This document shows positions 34,991-46,888 of a stretch of 64,000 nucleotides of DNA, piece by piece. Source of the DNA: Nemania diffusa (Eukaryota; Ascomycota; Sordariomycetes; Xylariales; Xylariaceae); the NCBI GenBank assembly GCA_038501195.1, contig JBBPUQ010000007.1:3821501-3885500 (forward strand), in the 5' to 3' direction. Below the pieces are notes generated by a model, which saw only the letters and a list, made by a program, of their open reading frames with translations, made no database searches and was not told the origin of the DNA. Position 1 is the first letter of the stretch, and each line of letters begins with the position of its first letter. The position numbers and the translations under genes are program-made.

Positions 34991-37102
34991 GCCTGGACCC
35001 TGGCTAGCCTGCCTTTCTCCCTTTTACATCGCGGTCGTGGTTATTTTAAGCTCTCATGTTTCTTTTCCACCATTTATAAATTTTCTTATTCAATTTTTTC
35101 TTTTATATCACATCTCCCCCATTGCAATATCCTTTTTCTTCCCTGATGTCTACATTTGTTATCCGTGGTAGTGACGTGTCTGAGCAGGTTTTGAGACGTT
35201 ATATTTTCGATAACTTCAAACTCCCTGATGCCAATTTGAAGGTTTGTCCATATAATAGGCATCTCTTTGTCTATGCCTGAACAAACTAACATCTTCAACT
35301 TTGCAGTTTACTCAGGGTCGTTGGTGTTACGTCGGATGCATTTGCGTTGGCGTATAGAGTATTCTGGGTACACATATTAATATTAAGGTGAGGAGAAAAG
35401 GAATTGACTGCAGGTGGAATTCCTGCAACCAAGCCTTTTGTGTGCGAGCCTCCTTATCTAATCTACAGGACCAACTATATTCCGAACCTAGTCCTAGACT
35501 CAACTAACCAACCAACCTAGCCACCAGCCACACTAAGATCTAACCCGTAGGGCAGGCAGCCGTAACTGTTGGGTTGTTATTTTGCCGCCAGGGACCACAG
35601 ATGTTGGTCAACAATCCCAAACTGACTCTAGTCAACATCGCTGATAGCCTACCTAGGAGAAGAAAGAGCAAATGCGTCGTGCATTAAAGACAGACACTAC
35701 AAAGCAACGTCAATTATCTTCGGTGTCTACACCGACGGAAAATTCAAATGATACCCAGAAAACGCAGCCCCGGAATCTCGAAGTTCAGAAACCTAAACCT
35801 CCAAAACCCAACGTCCAGTCGATCATAAGCACACAATGATGTTGCTCCGAACTCCCTAGGATGATCCCACCCTTTGTAAGCCACACGAAGAGAATCCGGA
35901 ACGGTAGCTAGCCAATCATTTGGAGATTTCTTGGTAGACGGGTGAATTTGGAATGCGCATGTGTTGCCTAGTTTCAATAAAGCCACGTGGCTGCTTTTGA
36001 TTTGCTATTGGAAGGAACATACGACAGGGTAGTGCCAGGAAAGTGGTGTGCAAGTCCTATTACAAGGCTTCGATCAGGCAATTGGCATGAGGGTGTGTGC
36101 AGAGAAGTGTTGCAAAGATGAAAGTTAAAATGAAGACGATATAGTTACCACTAAAAGCTTTAAAGTGAAAGTGATATCAAAAGAGGTAAATATTCACTAC
36201 ATAAATCATAATATAATATTCACCAGGATTTATACCACAATTTTTACAAAAGCCCGGCTATGAAAAATGTTTCTTTCTCATTCTTGTCGCTGTATTTGCA
36301 TAATATACAAAAGTTCTTATCTCGTCACACCTTCCATTAGAGAATATTACTTTTTACGCCACCTCTTAGCTACGAACAAATCAGCATAGAATGCCAAGCT
36401 TACTCTAAGGAACTGCACAGCAGACTGTACTAATATAATCCTACCCCCTTATAAAATGCAAGGTGGAATATCTGCGCCATGCAAGCCTCTGTAAGCCTCT
36501 CGGGGGCTGTTGTACAGCTGATTTTTCCGTGCAAGTACCTAGCGACGAGATACCTTTCGGGAGGTTGGCCAAAGCTTAGCGACGTCAGCATCGCAAACAG
36601 TCCCTGAGAAGGGCCCCTTTTGCTAGGTGTATGTTAACTACCTGCTGTTTTTAAATCGATTATGGTTCAGTACTGAAGCAAAGCTATTATAATAAATATA
36701 AAATAGGCATATAGGGAAAACCTTTAGGATGATGTTAACGGTCCCTTGAGTTTACATAACTACACAATACATAAGTTGCAAGATTGGGACACACTTTAAC
36801 TCTCCCCGAAATTATGAGGCTTTTTATCTTCCCTAGTGAGCGTTGTATTGGAAACCAGGATAGAACAAGGCTGTAGGAAATGTTTCCGAGCATGCATAGC
36901 TAGTTTCGCCGGACCCTATGCAGCATCTTAGATACACAATCATGTAGGGGGCCAGAGAGGCCAGATAAAACGGACTCCTCTGCGCCTCTTGTATTGCTAC
37001 TACTCGTGCTAAACTCCTTCATTTTCCCCTTGTTGGTGATGAACTTGTTACATAACTATAAGGCTCGAACTTTCGCCATATAATCCTCTAAGATTGGTTA
37101 TC
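34991..37102. other. Gene-poor interval
   Basis: No gene is confidently seen. The minus frame 35744-35986 (80 codons, no ATG) reads protein-like (PNDWLATVPDSLRVAYKGWD) and might be a lone exon or relic. I could not connect it to a start. Confidence 0.35.
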
Positions 37103-39126
37103 ATGGAAGGCATGGCGCGGTATGGCCAAATGTGGGCAGATCTGGACCCTGAAGGTAACGAAGATGAATTGTATTTTCCCACCCTACTAGATTTCGCAAC
37201 TCGCCCAACAATCAACTGCGTCGCAATTTATCAATCTCAACCACAAGAGAAATCCTGCACCTCAGTAGCATCCTCCTCCACCGCAGTGGCACGTTCCTCC
37301 AACTTGAAAGTATGCCTCCACCTAAATATAGATACATTTCACACCTTTCTCATGGTTATAGAGACAGGATCTTAATGACAATACCTGGAAGGACTACGAG
37401 GTGTGTTCATAGATGATCTAGTGTCGCTCCCGGTCTATTTTCACTAACCTCAGGTTTGCCAATATAGGACGAGGTTCTTAACCACTCACCCACTATAAAA
37501 GGCTGTACAGTTCTGTGGGTCTAATCTATCCATATGCGCACTCTACAGTTGGCTAACTCAACCCATATAGGCTGTGCCAGAAGCCACCACCACCACTGGA
37601 GCCGCAAGAACCAGAGACGCTAATGAAGTCGGAGGTGTATCCTTGGAAGACGCCTTCCGCTCAACTAAACACCATCCCTCTTTCCGCCGACCGCCTCCGA
37701 ACCGTCGCAAAGAAATTCAATATCCCCCTCAGGTTTTTCCGACCGCTTGAGGGTCAAAATACGCACATGACAAGGACTGATCTTACTATAAGTATGACTA
37801 CCTACAATTCCCCGTTATCGATTAGCCTTTGAGCTCATTGAATCTCAGAAAATAAGTCTGTACAGACCCATTCCGCCTTGTTCAAGTCCGACATAGTGAA
37901 CTATCCAGGCAATATCGCCTTGGTTTACACTTATGACCCAGAAAGAGAGTCGAGCTGCGGCATTTTCTTCGGTTGCTCGGACAACGATATTGAGGCAGTA
38001 TACAGGATGATTAAGAGGTCCGGGCCAGCGTATGCTGACCCTCTACTCTTGCTCGCCGTCTTCTCCGAATTGCAGACCTTGCACATCCAAGAACTTGGAG
38101 ACGACTTGATGGATATGGCAGTAACTGTTAATTCCGACGTAGAGATCCTCCTTTCTATTCAAAGTCACATCCAGCCACCCTGGCTAACCAAGAGGATTCG
38201 CGATATTAACACAGACGCCAAGATATTTCAGGAAGATATCGCCACGGCCCAACGGCACCTAACACTTTTTTTCAAGTGTATCAAAGAGCAGACAGGTCAA
38301 GATTACAACGATAAGTTTCGTGAACGATTTGAGCAGATCTCTAATAAATATGATGACCTGTCTGGAGCTTGTGGAGTTAACATTGGCAAAGCTATTTTGA
38401 ACGCCGAGACAGTTAGTCAAACACACCTAAACTTGGCATGCTTGGCAAGCTAATCATTTGCCTACTGTTTAGCACTCCACTGTGATCTCGAAACATGCGG
38501 CGAAAGCGGGGGTGGTTTTGGCCTTTGTGGCGATGATCTACTTACCCTTCTCAGCGCTAGCAGTGAGTAAATAATGTCCCATAAGCATTCTTATCATAGG
38601 GTCTGTAGAATTAACTAACCGCTCGTGTGACGCGAACCAGTCAATACTTTCGATACCGATCTTCGACTTCAGGGCCGACTGGAGAGACATACACGGTCGT
38701 CATGTGCCGTCAGAGCCCTCCGATGATCACGACCACCCATTCATTGTTTCGTACTATCTAGCACACTACCTTGGTGTTTCCTTGGCCTTGCTACTGCTTA
38801 CTTTAGAGGGCTGGTATGCTTCCACTCGGGATGATCAGTTTGAATGGCGGCAGTGCCACAAGTTCCTGTTGACTGCTCAAGTGCTTCCAGCGGTGTGGAA
38901 GCAGGCATTGTTCTCGATTGTATGGGTGTTTAAAAAGGCTGAGAGAGTTTTAAATCGAGTGCTTCCAGTGGTGTGGAAAGAGGCATTGCTCTGGATTGTA
39001 TGGGTGCTTGAAAAGGTTGAGATAGTTTTGAAGGCTGCCTGGGATGTAGTGGTGTTTTGTTGGGTTGTGACAAAAGGTATTGTAATAAGAAGCAATTGCT
39101 TCAGTAGAGATATTTCATATGTCTAA
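37103..39126 (+). CDS. Fungal CorA-like membrane protein, multi-exon
   Basis: The resolved exons are 37103-37309, 37362-37400, then a middle set including about 37572-37770 and 37875-38411, then 38473-38562 and 38641-39126. All resolved junctions keep phase 0; those between 37401 and 37875 are uncertain. The N-terminal half is soluble (RFFRPLEGQN, NIALVYTYDPE). A helical stretch around 38240-38400 precedes two membrane segments, GVVLAFVAMIYLPFSALASI and YYLAHYLGVSLALLLLTLEG. This order, long soluble region then paired C-terminal helices ending in a PIFDFRADW loop, is that of the CorA-like proteins abundant in filamentous fungi. The metal-transporter GMN signature is not present, so ion transport should not be assumed. 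The C-terminal tail holds a duplicated 26-residue unit. Confidence 0.65.
38881..39036 (+). repeat. Tandem duplication of a 78-bp coding unit
   Basis: Two adjacent 78-bp units (38881-38958 and 38959-39036) encode 26-residue repeats starting VLPAVWKQALFSIVWV and VLPVVWKEALLWIVWV. They are amphipathic to hydrophobic and could add a further membrane-associated helix pair. Confidence 0.85.
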
Positions 39127-39926
39127 GTATATAAGTAGTAGATAGCGGTAAATTAACAAGTTAAATTGGCCATCGGTAGCCACTAGTGGACATCTGTCGT
39201 TTAATTATCAAGCTATGTGATAGATTCTTTAGGCAGACACCGGAACTGTAGCGAAGTGATAAATACTTATAAAGCAAAATAGTAAATTAATACTCGTTTA
39301 ATTAGGGGTTGTTGAATCCAAAGATGTCAATAGCCAGATTTACATATCGAAGTACCTATTACGTCATACCTCACGATGGTTGCAGTCCGGGGTCGTGGAG
39401 AGTGGCTGAAAACAGCTGCTGATTGGCGAAGTGTTCAACGTGCTACCCCACCTATCCATTGTTATCGAAAGCTCAAACCAGTCGATAAACTATTCGCCCC
39501 TCCACGACCCACCAAAAACGCTTGATGCGACTTGAGCCAGGCTCCAAGCTCCATCTACATAGAGGATCGAGGTGATCGTTGCCGAGCACGCTACCAGACA
39601 AACGACGACATATTGCAGGAAAATACGACGGTAATAGCATAGGGGTCTTAGCCTGGAGATTATTGCTCCCACCATCGACTGTTCGCTTGTATCTGCCGGG
39701 GATTTCTGGCTCCCAAAACCTATAAGTATGTCTGCTTTATCTCTTCATCTTTATAGGCCCTCTTTGCTAGAATTGGAGTTGAACTCTAGACTACCCTCGC
39801 TTCCATGCACTTTCGCCTCAAGACTGCGCCGTAGATTATAAGCAGTAATCTAGCTACCTACCTACACATGTGTCCCATGAAGCGAAGAAAGCCGCCTGTA
39901 GTCCAGTATCTACGATCATCCCCACC
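39127..39926. other. Intergenic between CorA-like gene and TBCC gene
   Basis: No supported gene is seen. A 61-codon ATG-led minus frame (39490-39675) with one hydrophobic stretch exists but is too short to call. It contains CTACCTACCTAC near 39853-39865, a word common in the non-coding DNA here. Confidence 0.4.
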
Positions 39927-41363
39927 ATGTCCATTCCCACGTTTATACCTTTCGCCCCTAGCCCAACCAGTTCAGCAGCTGGAGGATTGACGAGCCCACA
40001 GATGGCAGACCCCAAAGAGAAGTTCTTCCGCCATTTCCAAGCCGAAATAATACGTAAGTTGAGGTTTATTCATGGTTAAAACTTAAACGTCCGACACCAG
40101 GCTTGTATTGTTATATCATTGCTAACCATAGTACATCCTCTCTAGTTATCCAAGATGAAATCGACAGTCTGGCAACAATGTCGGCCATCGGGGGCGAGCG
40201 CCAAACCGGCATAGATAAGGTCTTAGCAGGCATATCCCGGCTCTCCAACGAAGTGATGGATGCGTCCGATTTTGTTCCCAGTTATGATCAGCGAGCTTAT
40301 TCACAGGTGGGTACAGCCATGAATAATACCCGCGCAACTCTGCAGCGCACGCCTCGTTCGTCGCACACTCACGCTTGCGTAGGCTATGAAAGCCCTGACG
40401 GACAAGCTGAATGCAACAACCGGGAAATTCGCTCCCAAATCACGATTCCAGTTCAAGTCGCGGAACACCGGCGCAACAGCCGCACAGTCGCCCGCCACCC
40501 CCGACCTCCGCATCCCCAGACCCCGGGACAGCGACGACAGCTCGAGCCAGGCGGTCGTCGAAGCCGAGGCCAGCGACGCCGTCGGGACCCTCCCTTCCAT
40601 CTCGGGTGCCAAGAACTACAATGACGAGCTCGCGCGCGGCAGCGGCAGCAGCGGCGTGCGCAAGCCCAGCTTCTCGACGGCGCCGAACATCGCCATCTCG
40701 GAGCACGAGGGCCTGCACATCATGCTGCCGATGACGGCGTCGCGCGCGACGTCCTCAGGCACCCTGACGGACCTGACGCGCTGCATCGTGGACATGGCCG
40801 TGCCCACGAGCGCCGGCGCGCCCTTTGCGGGACTCGCGCTGAAGAACATTAGACATAGCCTCGTTGTCGCAGGGCACGTCGCGGGCCCGGCGCATATGAC
40901 GGGCGTGCAGGACAGCGTGGTTGTCGTCGCGGCAAGGCAGGTTCGCATGCATGACTGCAGGAATGTGCAAGTGTATCTGCACTGCGCGAGCCATCCCATC
41001 ATCGAGGATTGTTCACAAGTTGCGTTCGCTCCCTTGCCGACGTATTATGTGAGGCCGCCTAGCATACCTCCCTCCCTACCTTAGCTCTTAGGGATGGACT
41101 AATAGTTATGTCAGATGAACGAGTCTACGCCGCCCGAGACCAATCAGTGGGATCAGGTGGACGACTTCAAGTGGCTCAAGGACGAGGCCTCGCCGAACTG
41201 GAGTATCCTACCAGAGGAATCGCGGATCGCGGATGATGTGTGGCAGAACACGGTGTGTGGCAAAGCGGGCATGAGCACCGACGATATCCTCCGCGAGCTC
41301 AAGATCCTGACGAAGGCGGGCCCGGCTTTTGAATCGGCGGGAGAGGATGGACACCGGAGATAG
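39927..41363 (+). CDS. Tubulin-folding cofactor C (TBCC domain), four exons (400 aa)
   Basis: Exons are 39927-40053, 40146-40306, 40383-41048 and 41115-41363. All junctions are GT-AG and give one 401-codon frame. The start is chosen at CACCATG 39927; an internal Met at 40002 (MADPKEKFFRHFQ) would give 375 aa and begins right at the conserved N-terminal spectrin-like region. The middle is a Ser/Pro/Asp-rich linker. The C-terminal half is the beta-helical C-CAP/cofactor C domain: repeated short strands with VAGHVAGPAHMTGVQDSVVVVAARQVRMHDC, conserved PIIEDCS, and a terminal NQWDQVDDFKWLK. Cofactor C acts in the cytosol with cofactors D and E to release alpha/beta-tubulin by stimulating tubulin GTP hydrolysis. 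The central exon is markedly GC-rich. Confidence 0.85.
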
Positions 41364-41765
41364 GAGTATCGCTGCAACAAGGCGGTACATGAGTTGAGAA
41401 ACGATAATGTCACTCCTTTGTTCTCGGGTATGCCAAGTATGCAGGAAGTCGAAAAGAGTCGACTAGGGTACACATAGCATATGATGGTGTATTATAATCG
41501 CATTCTTGTACTGCCATTCCTAATTAGCTCCACTGCGCCTGAAATTTTCTTTCCTTCTTGCCACGTGGTATCGTCGTGAACGCCAAAACGCCATGATATG
41601 CTTCAAGCCATCGTATTCCATAATGAGGCAGGCAAACAGAGATCATCCCATATTTCAAGCATGGTGCCTAGATCATCATCGCGACACCCATTCTTAATGA
41701 TTCGCCCATTATTGGAGACCAAGTACCGAAGGTACCATTCCAAGTCATCATCCTCCCATCCCACC
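41364..41765. other. Convergent intergenic region
   Basis: It lies between the 3' ends of the TBCC and MED9 genes. No reading frame or RNA is recognised; the C-rich stretch at its right edge belongs to the MED9 end. Confidence 0.5.
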
Positions 41766-42263
41766 TCACTCCTCCATCCTCCCCCCCTCCTCCTGCCCAA
41801 CAACCAACCTCGCCCCCACCTCCCTCAGCTTCGCAAGCGTATCCCGCTGCCTCGCAATGCGCGCCTCGAGCGCGCGGATCTCAGCCTCCTGCTCCGCCAG
41901 CGAGCGGTCGAGGTCCGGCAGCGCCGTGCCCACGAGCGTGCGCGCCCGCTGGAACCTGTGTTTCAGCGCGTCCGTGGCCACGGGGATCTCCTTGAGCGTC
42001 AGCTCGCCCGTCTTGCGCGCGATGAGCAGCGCCGTCGGCGTCGGCGTGCCGTGCGAGCCCCCCGCCGCGTGCGCCTGGGGCTGGGAGGCGGGGGGCTGGA
42101 GCTGGGAGTGGGTGTGCGAGGGGGTCGCGGTGGTGGTTGAGGGCGCGGTTGTGGGCAGGGCGCGCAGGCGGGTTAGGAGGTGCGCGAGCTCCGAGAGCAC
42201 GTCGAGGGCGTCGGGGTTGAGGGCGTCGGGGAGGGGGAGCGGTTTAGTGGGGGAGGTGGACAT
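41766..42263 (-). CDS. MED9: Mediator complex subunit 9 (165 aa)
   Basis: A single-exon frame starts at ATG 42263 (AAAATGTCC context). It begins LPDALNPDALDVLSELAHLL, then has a low-complexity Thr/Ser/Pro/Gln-rich linker. It ends in a long heptad-patterned helix (LDRSLAEQEAEIRALEARIARQRDTLAKL). This two-part pattern, a short N-terminal helix pair and a C-terminal coiled coil, together with the size, fits fungal Med9 (Cse2), a subunit of the Mediator middle module that bridges activators and RNA polymerase II in the nucleus. The assignment is from pattern recall; Med9 is poorly conserved. It is divergently oriented from the phosphoglycerate mutase gene. Confidence 0.7.
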   Translation of the reverse strand: MSTSPTKPLPLPDALNPDALDVLSELAHLLTRLRALPTTAPSTTTATPSHTHSQLQPPASQPQAHAAGGSHGTPTPTALLIARKTGELTLKEIPVATDALKHRFQRARTLVGTALPDLDRSLAEQEAEIRALEARIARQRDTLAKLREVGARLVVGQEEGGRMEE

Positions 42264-43120
42264 TTTGGCTGGTGCTTGTTGGTGTGTGGTGGATTGACGG
42301 TGTTGGTTCGTCGATAGAGCGATTGTAAGAATGGGAAAGATGGTTGCGAAAGAAGCACCTTGATGGAATTGTTGAGTGGAGGCGTTGCTGGTACCTAATT
42401 TCGCTGCGTACGATAAGATAAGTGACGGAGACAGTTACGTGAAAAGGGGTAGTGCTACTCTAGTTGTGTTGCATGTCACTATCCAAGTCCCTTGTGATTG
42501 CCTTCTAGCAACAGAAAAAAATGGCAACTACGGATTCTTTAATATCGGCTGGAAAGCATATGATTTTACGCGCTTAGTTGAAATGGAGTCGCGACTGAGA
42601 CCCCTGTCGAGCCCCGCTGCGTTGACGTCAAGACAGTAACCCGGAGATGCCCGCAGGTCGGACTTGGAGGGGTAGATACAGGAGGGTACAAGAGCGGTGA
42701 TATGCGTAGGACATTAGTTCGATGTACATATCGCATCATCAACCCCCCGAATAATACCGAACCAGTCCAATATCTGGGAATAATTGTTGGAATTGCCGAT
42801 ATATAGTTTATTAGTAAATACATTATTCATACATCCAAGTAGGGTGCGGTCACATGTATGCAAAATAATGGCTACATAGCAGAGCAGGCTACAGTAGGAA
42901 GAGGTACTGCGGTACCGCTTCGTCTATCAGAAAATTCGTGGAATCCCCCACCATCATCCCACGTGCATGGAGCTCGAAACCTCAGCAACGTCGGACAGTA
43001 TTTTGCTCGTTCGCTGGGCTTTTCTCATCCTAAAATCACGCACTCCCTTAGTAGTTGACTTTCTCTTCCTCTTCCTCTTCATACCAATTGCTTAGCATTT
43101 TTAGTATAGATATCGTTTCC
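42264..43120. promoter_or_regulatory. Divergent promoter region of MED9 and iPGM
   Basis: About 860 bp separate the two start codons. A pyrimidine tract (CTTTCTCTTCCTCTTCCTCTTC, 43060-43081) lies 40-60 bp upstream of the iPGM ATG, as is typical of highly expressed fungal glycolytic genes. Confidence 0.5.
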
Positions 43121-44731
43121 ATGCCTACCCCATCCCAGAAAGCCTGCCTCATTGTCATTGACGGCTGGGGAATCCCCACCGCTGACAGTCATGGCGATGC
43201 CATCACCAATGCCCGCACCCCCGTTATGGACGAGCTAGCCCAGAGCGCCACCGGCTTCGTCCCGCTAGAGGCCTCGTCGCTTGCTGTTGGTCTACCCGAG
43301 GGACTCATGGGAAACTCGGAAGTCGGCCACTTGAACATCGGCGCTGGTCGTGTCGTCTGGCAAGACGTCGTCCGTATTGATCAGACTATCAAGAAGGGCG
43401 AGCTCAGCAAGAACGAAGTGATTAGCAAGGTTCTACAAAGCGCCAAGAACGGCAATGGTCGCCTACACCTGTGCGGACTTGTCTCTCACGGTGGCGTTGT
43501 GAGTGCGCTCTTATCTATACCAGAGAAAACGCGACTAACGAAGAAGTAGCACGCGAAACAAACCCACCTATACGCGCTCCTCGAGGCCGCCAAGGCTGCT
43601 GGTGTCCCTAAAGTCTTCATCCACTTCTTCGGCGACGGCCGCGATACCGACCCCAAGTCCGGTGCCGGTTATATGGAGGAGTTGGTCCAGAAACTTCAAG
43701 ACATCGGTGTTGGACAAATCGCAACTGTCGTCGGACGTTACTATGCTATGGACCGAGATAAGAGATGGGAGCGAGTCGAGAGCGCTCTTAAGGGCATGAT
43801 ACTAGGTGAAGGTGAAGAGAGCTCAGACCCCGTGAAGACCGTTAAAGAGCGCTATGAAAAGGGCGAGAACGACGAGTTCCTCAAGCCCATCATCGTCGGT
43901 GGTGATGAGGCTCGCATAAAGGACGGTGATGAGGTCTTCTTCTTCAACTATCGATCCGATCGTGTCCGACAGATCACCCAGTTGCTAGGAGACGTCGACC
44001 GCTCTCCCCGCCCCGACTTCCCCTACCCCAAGATTAATCTGGTCACCATGACACAGTACAAGGGTGACTACCCCTTTGCAGTCGCATTCGAGCCGCAGCG
44101 CATGGGCAACGTGCTTGCCGAGTGGCTGGGTAAGCAAGAGGTCAAGCAGGTCCACATCGCCGAGACCGAGAAGTACGCCCACGTAACCTTCTTCTTCAAC
44201 GGAGGTGTCGAGAAGGTGTTCGCTCTAGAAACACGAGACGAGACCCAGGATCTTGTGCCTTCAAACAGGAGTGTCGCTACCTATGACAAGGCCCCTGAGA
44301 TGTCTGCCGCTGGCGTCGCGAAGCAGGTGGCCAAGCGACTTGCCGAGCAGGAATTCCCCTTTGTCATGAATAACTTCGCTCCTCCCGACATGGTTGGCCA
44401 CACTGGCGTGTATGAAGCTGCTATCGTCGGTTGTGAGGCTACTGATAAGGCCATCGGTGTGATCCGTGACGCCTGCAGGAAGGAGGGCTACATCCTGTTC
44501 ATCACAGCTGACCACGGCAATGCCGAGGAGATGAAGTTTGCCGACGGCAAGCCCAAGACATCACACACCACCAACAAGGTTCCCTTCATCATGGACAATG
44601 CCCCTGCGGGTTGGTCATTGAAGAAGACAGACGAGGGAGTTCTCGGCGATGTGGCGCCCACAATCCTCACCGCCATGGGTCTGTCGGTGCCAGAGGACAT
44701 GACAGGCCAGTCCCTCTTAGTAAAGGCATAG
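43121..44731 (+). CDS. 2,3-bisphosphoglycerate-independent phosphoglycerate mutase (519 aa)
   Basis: Exons are 43121-43498 and 43550-44731, separated by a 51-bp intron (GTGAGT...GACTAAC...TAG). The enzyme interconverts 3- and 2-phosphoglycerate in glycolysis in the cytosol, using two Mn ions. It belongs to the alkaline-phosphatase superfamily. Visible hallmarks are the metal-binding Asp in IDGWG (residue 14), the phosphorylated Ser in GNSEVGH (about residue 65), substrate-binding residues in GDGRDT and NYRSDR, and metal-binding Asp/His residues in MVGHTG and TADHGNAEEM. Length matches the family (510-525 aa). Start context is good and a C+T-rich leader precedes it. Filamentous ascomycetes use this cofactor-independent form, unlike budding yeast. 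Confidence 0.97.
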
Positions 44732-45173
44732 ACCATACACACAAATCGCTGCGGTCAAGAGTTTGAGATAGATATAGTAGATAATTACACAAGGGTTTCA
44801 GATACCAAAATGAAACGGTCAGGAAAAACACAGTATACACATAGTGTGGGCGATCCCCCTACCGAGAGTCGGTTCATCTCTGTTCTAAGTTCAAGGTACG
44901 AAACATTAGATGAAATTGTGACGGGATGAGAACCTCTCAGGTACCTGACTGATGCCCCGACAGAATGCATATATTCACAATCCGAGTGGATCTAAATCTA
45001 CCCGATCGGGTAGATGCATATGCCAGTATCCCCCGCAGCTTACCTAAGTGCCCACAAGGCAATTCGAAATCTGCACACCACCAAGTCTCTAAATTGCCCC
45101 ACCATCGCACTACCAATTTTGCTACTCTTTCGACCCCATCGTCCAAGACAACCTCGCGATCACACACGTCAAG
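44732..45173. other. Intergenic between iPGM and eIF3k
   Basis: It contains the iPGM 3' end and the eIF3k promoter. No independent gene is seen. A small palindrome CTACCCGATCGGGTAG (44999-45014) is present. Confidence 0.45.
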
Positions 45174-46226
45174 ATGGATTCCGAAGACCCCCAAGAGCGC
45201 CCCGATGAGATAAACGCCATCATCAACGGCCTCGAGCGGTACAACCCCGAGGCCGTCGGCAACCTCGAGGAATACGTGCGCCATCAGTGCGAGAACAGAT
45301 ACACCGACTCCAACGCGAACCGGACACTGCTGAAGCTGTGAGTTGCTGGCGTTCTTTAGTCCTCATCGTCTCTTTCCTTGATTGGCCTTGTCTCGGCAGA
45401 CTTCGCCGTCTGGGATGAATGACTCTTGAGAAGGCGCACCCGTTTATTTCCCCGTGTGAAGTATGAAAAGCATACCTCACACAAATCGTTGGAATGATGA
45501 TTTGTAAACGTTTCCTATTACCTGAGCGGTTCTTGGGCCTAACCCGTCCTACTGTTTTGATGTCATATTTTAGTGTTATCTGACTCAACCAACCTTACAG
45601 GCCATGCCTGGCCTTTACATCTTACCTATAGCCGCCTCAGTGTCGAGACGCCTTTACTAATTCACCCCAACCTCGCTAGATACCAGCTCAACCCCGACCG
45701 CGTCAAAGACGAGGTGATAACCAACGTGCTCGTCAAGGCCCTGACGTGCTTCCCCTCACCGCAATTCTCCCTCGCACTCCACCTGATCCCGCCCTCGGTG
45801 CTCGCGCCGGCCAATACGCGCAACGAGGAGCTGCCCGAGGCGGTGGCCAAGCTGCGGCTGCTCAACGACCAGCTGCAGGGCTCGCAGTACGCGCGGTTCT
45901 GGGCGACGCTGGACTCGGACGACTTGTACGCGGACCTGACGACGGACATCGAGGGCTTCGAAGCGCTCGTGCGCGTGCGCATCGCCACGCTCGTCAGCCA
46001 CGCCTACCGCGAGATCGACCTGCCCATCCTCGAGCAGTGGCTCGGCATGGACGGCGACGCCGCGCGCCAGTTCATCACCGACACCGCCGGCTGGGCCGTC
46101 GAGGGCGGCGTCGTGCGCATCCCCAAGAACCCGGAGAACGAGGCCAAGAAGTCCGAGGTCCGCGAGGACGTCAATGTCGACATGTTTGCGCGCGTCATCC
46201 GGCGGGCCTGGGAGGAGACGGCGTAG
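45174..46226 (+). CDS. Eukaryotic translation initiation factor 3 subunit K (236 aa)
   Basis: Exons are 45174-45337 and 45680-46226. The 342-bp intron has a GTGAGT donor and splits a Leu codon in LLKLYQLNPD. The N-terminus INGLERYNPEAVGNLEEYV and the following ANRTLLKLYQLNP are characteristic of eIF3k. The rest is its HEAT-like repeat region and PCI/winged-helix part (EIDLPILEQWLGMDG, then VRIPKNPENEAKKSEV). The protein is a non-core subunit of the eIF3 complex that binds the 40S ribosome. It is absent from budding yeast but present in filamentous fungi. The second exon is strongly GC-rich. Confidence 0.93.
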
Positions 46227-46731
46227 ATCATCGCTTGAGTTCTGGAGAAGAGGAGGTGGGCGTGATATAGGAGGGGAGAGGAGGGGGTGAGGTTTTCCAC
46301 GAAAAAAAGAACGAAAGGACGACGGACGGACGGACGGACGTATCCGGTTCATGGCGTTGGGGGGAAACTATTGTCTTACAAGCTCGGTTCGGCTCGGGTC
46401 GACTCAGCTCAAGACGGACTCGACATGATGTTTTGCGTGGCTTTAGCGCCGCTCGAGGTCTATCCGTGTATACTGTTCGTAGAGCACGGTTATGAGTTAG
46501 ATGGAATGAATAAATGAAATGAACAGACACCGCAAACACCTGCACAGCGATTATTGATCGACTTATTCGCTTAATATTAAGGACTACTAAATAATGCTAA
46601 TACTAGCTGGCTTATAAACAAATGTGTAATAAATACTACAAGAAAGATTATGACTATTTTAAAGAAACTTAATACTAATAATACTCTGCACATAAAAGTT
46701 GTTGTTAACTTGATCATCTTGCAAAATATAC
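46227..46731. other. Intergenic, AT-rich towards the right
   Basis: The eIF3k 3' flank carries a short GACGGACGGACGGACG tandem repeat (46319-46337), then an AT-rich stretch (46540-46731) downstream of the 5S gene terminator. No gene is seen. Confidence 0.45.
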
Positions 46732-46746
46732 AAAAAAAAAAAAAAA
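46732..46746 (-). terminator. RNA polymerase III terminator of the 5S gene
   Basis: Fifteen T on the minus strand directly follow the 5S rRNA 3' end, a strong polymerase III stop signal. Confidence 0.85.
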
Positions 46747-46865
46747 ACATACAACACCAGGGATTCGCTGGTCGTCACCGACCCAACTACTGATCTGGCG
46801 GTAACTGGCTTAGCTATGGGGGAGCGGACGGGACCCCGCGTTCTCCAGATCCTATGGTCGTATGT
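46747..46865 (-). rRNA. 5S ribosomal RNA
   Basis: On the minus strand the 119-bp segment begins ACATACGACCATAGG and ends GGTGTTGTATGT, the typical ascomycete 5S termini that pair as helix I. Conserved internal parts are visible: CCCGTCCGCTC in loop B/C, AGTAGTTGGGTCGGTGACGA and CCAGCGAATCCC. A TATAAT box sits at -29 to -24 (46889-46894) and a T15 terminator follows. It is a single dispersed copy, as in Neurospora-type fungi where 5S genes lie outside the rDNA. It looks intact; variation against textbook sequences occurs in paired positions and seems compensated (CCAG with CTGG). It is not RIP-mutated despite being a repeat, as expected for a sequence this short. Confidence 0.93.
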
Positions 46866-46888
46866 ACTTTGCTGCTCTACCAAACAGA

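Noticed and set aside
35744..35986. 80-codon minus frame that reads protein-like
   Set aside because: It has no ATG and an upstream stop, and I could not connect it to another exon.
39490..39675. 61-aa ATG-led minus ORF with a hydrophobic stretch
   Set aside because: Too short, no family, and located in the TBCC promoter region; not enough to call a gene.
40301..41002. ORFs antisense or in other frames across the TBCC exon
   Set aside because: High GC at third positions keeps shadow frames open; only the TBCC frame shows a domain and clean splice sites.
45223..46352. Long minus-strand and alternative-frame ORFs over eIF3k
   Set aside because: They are shadows of the GC-rich eIF3k exon; the eIF3k frame has clear family sequence.
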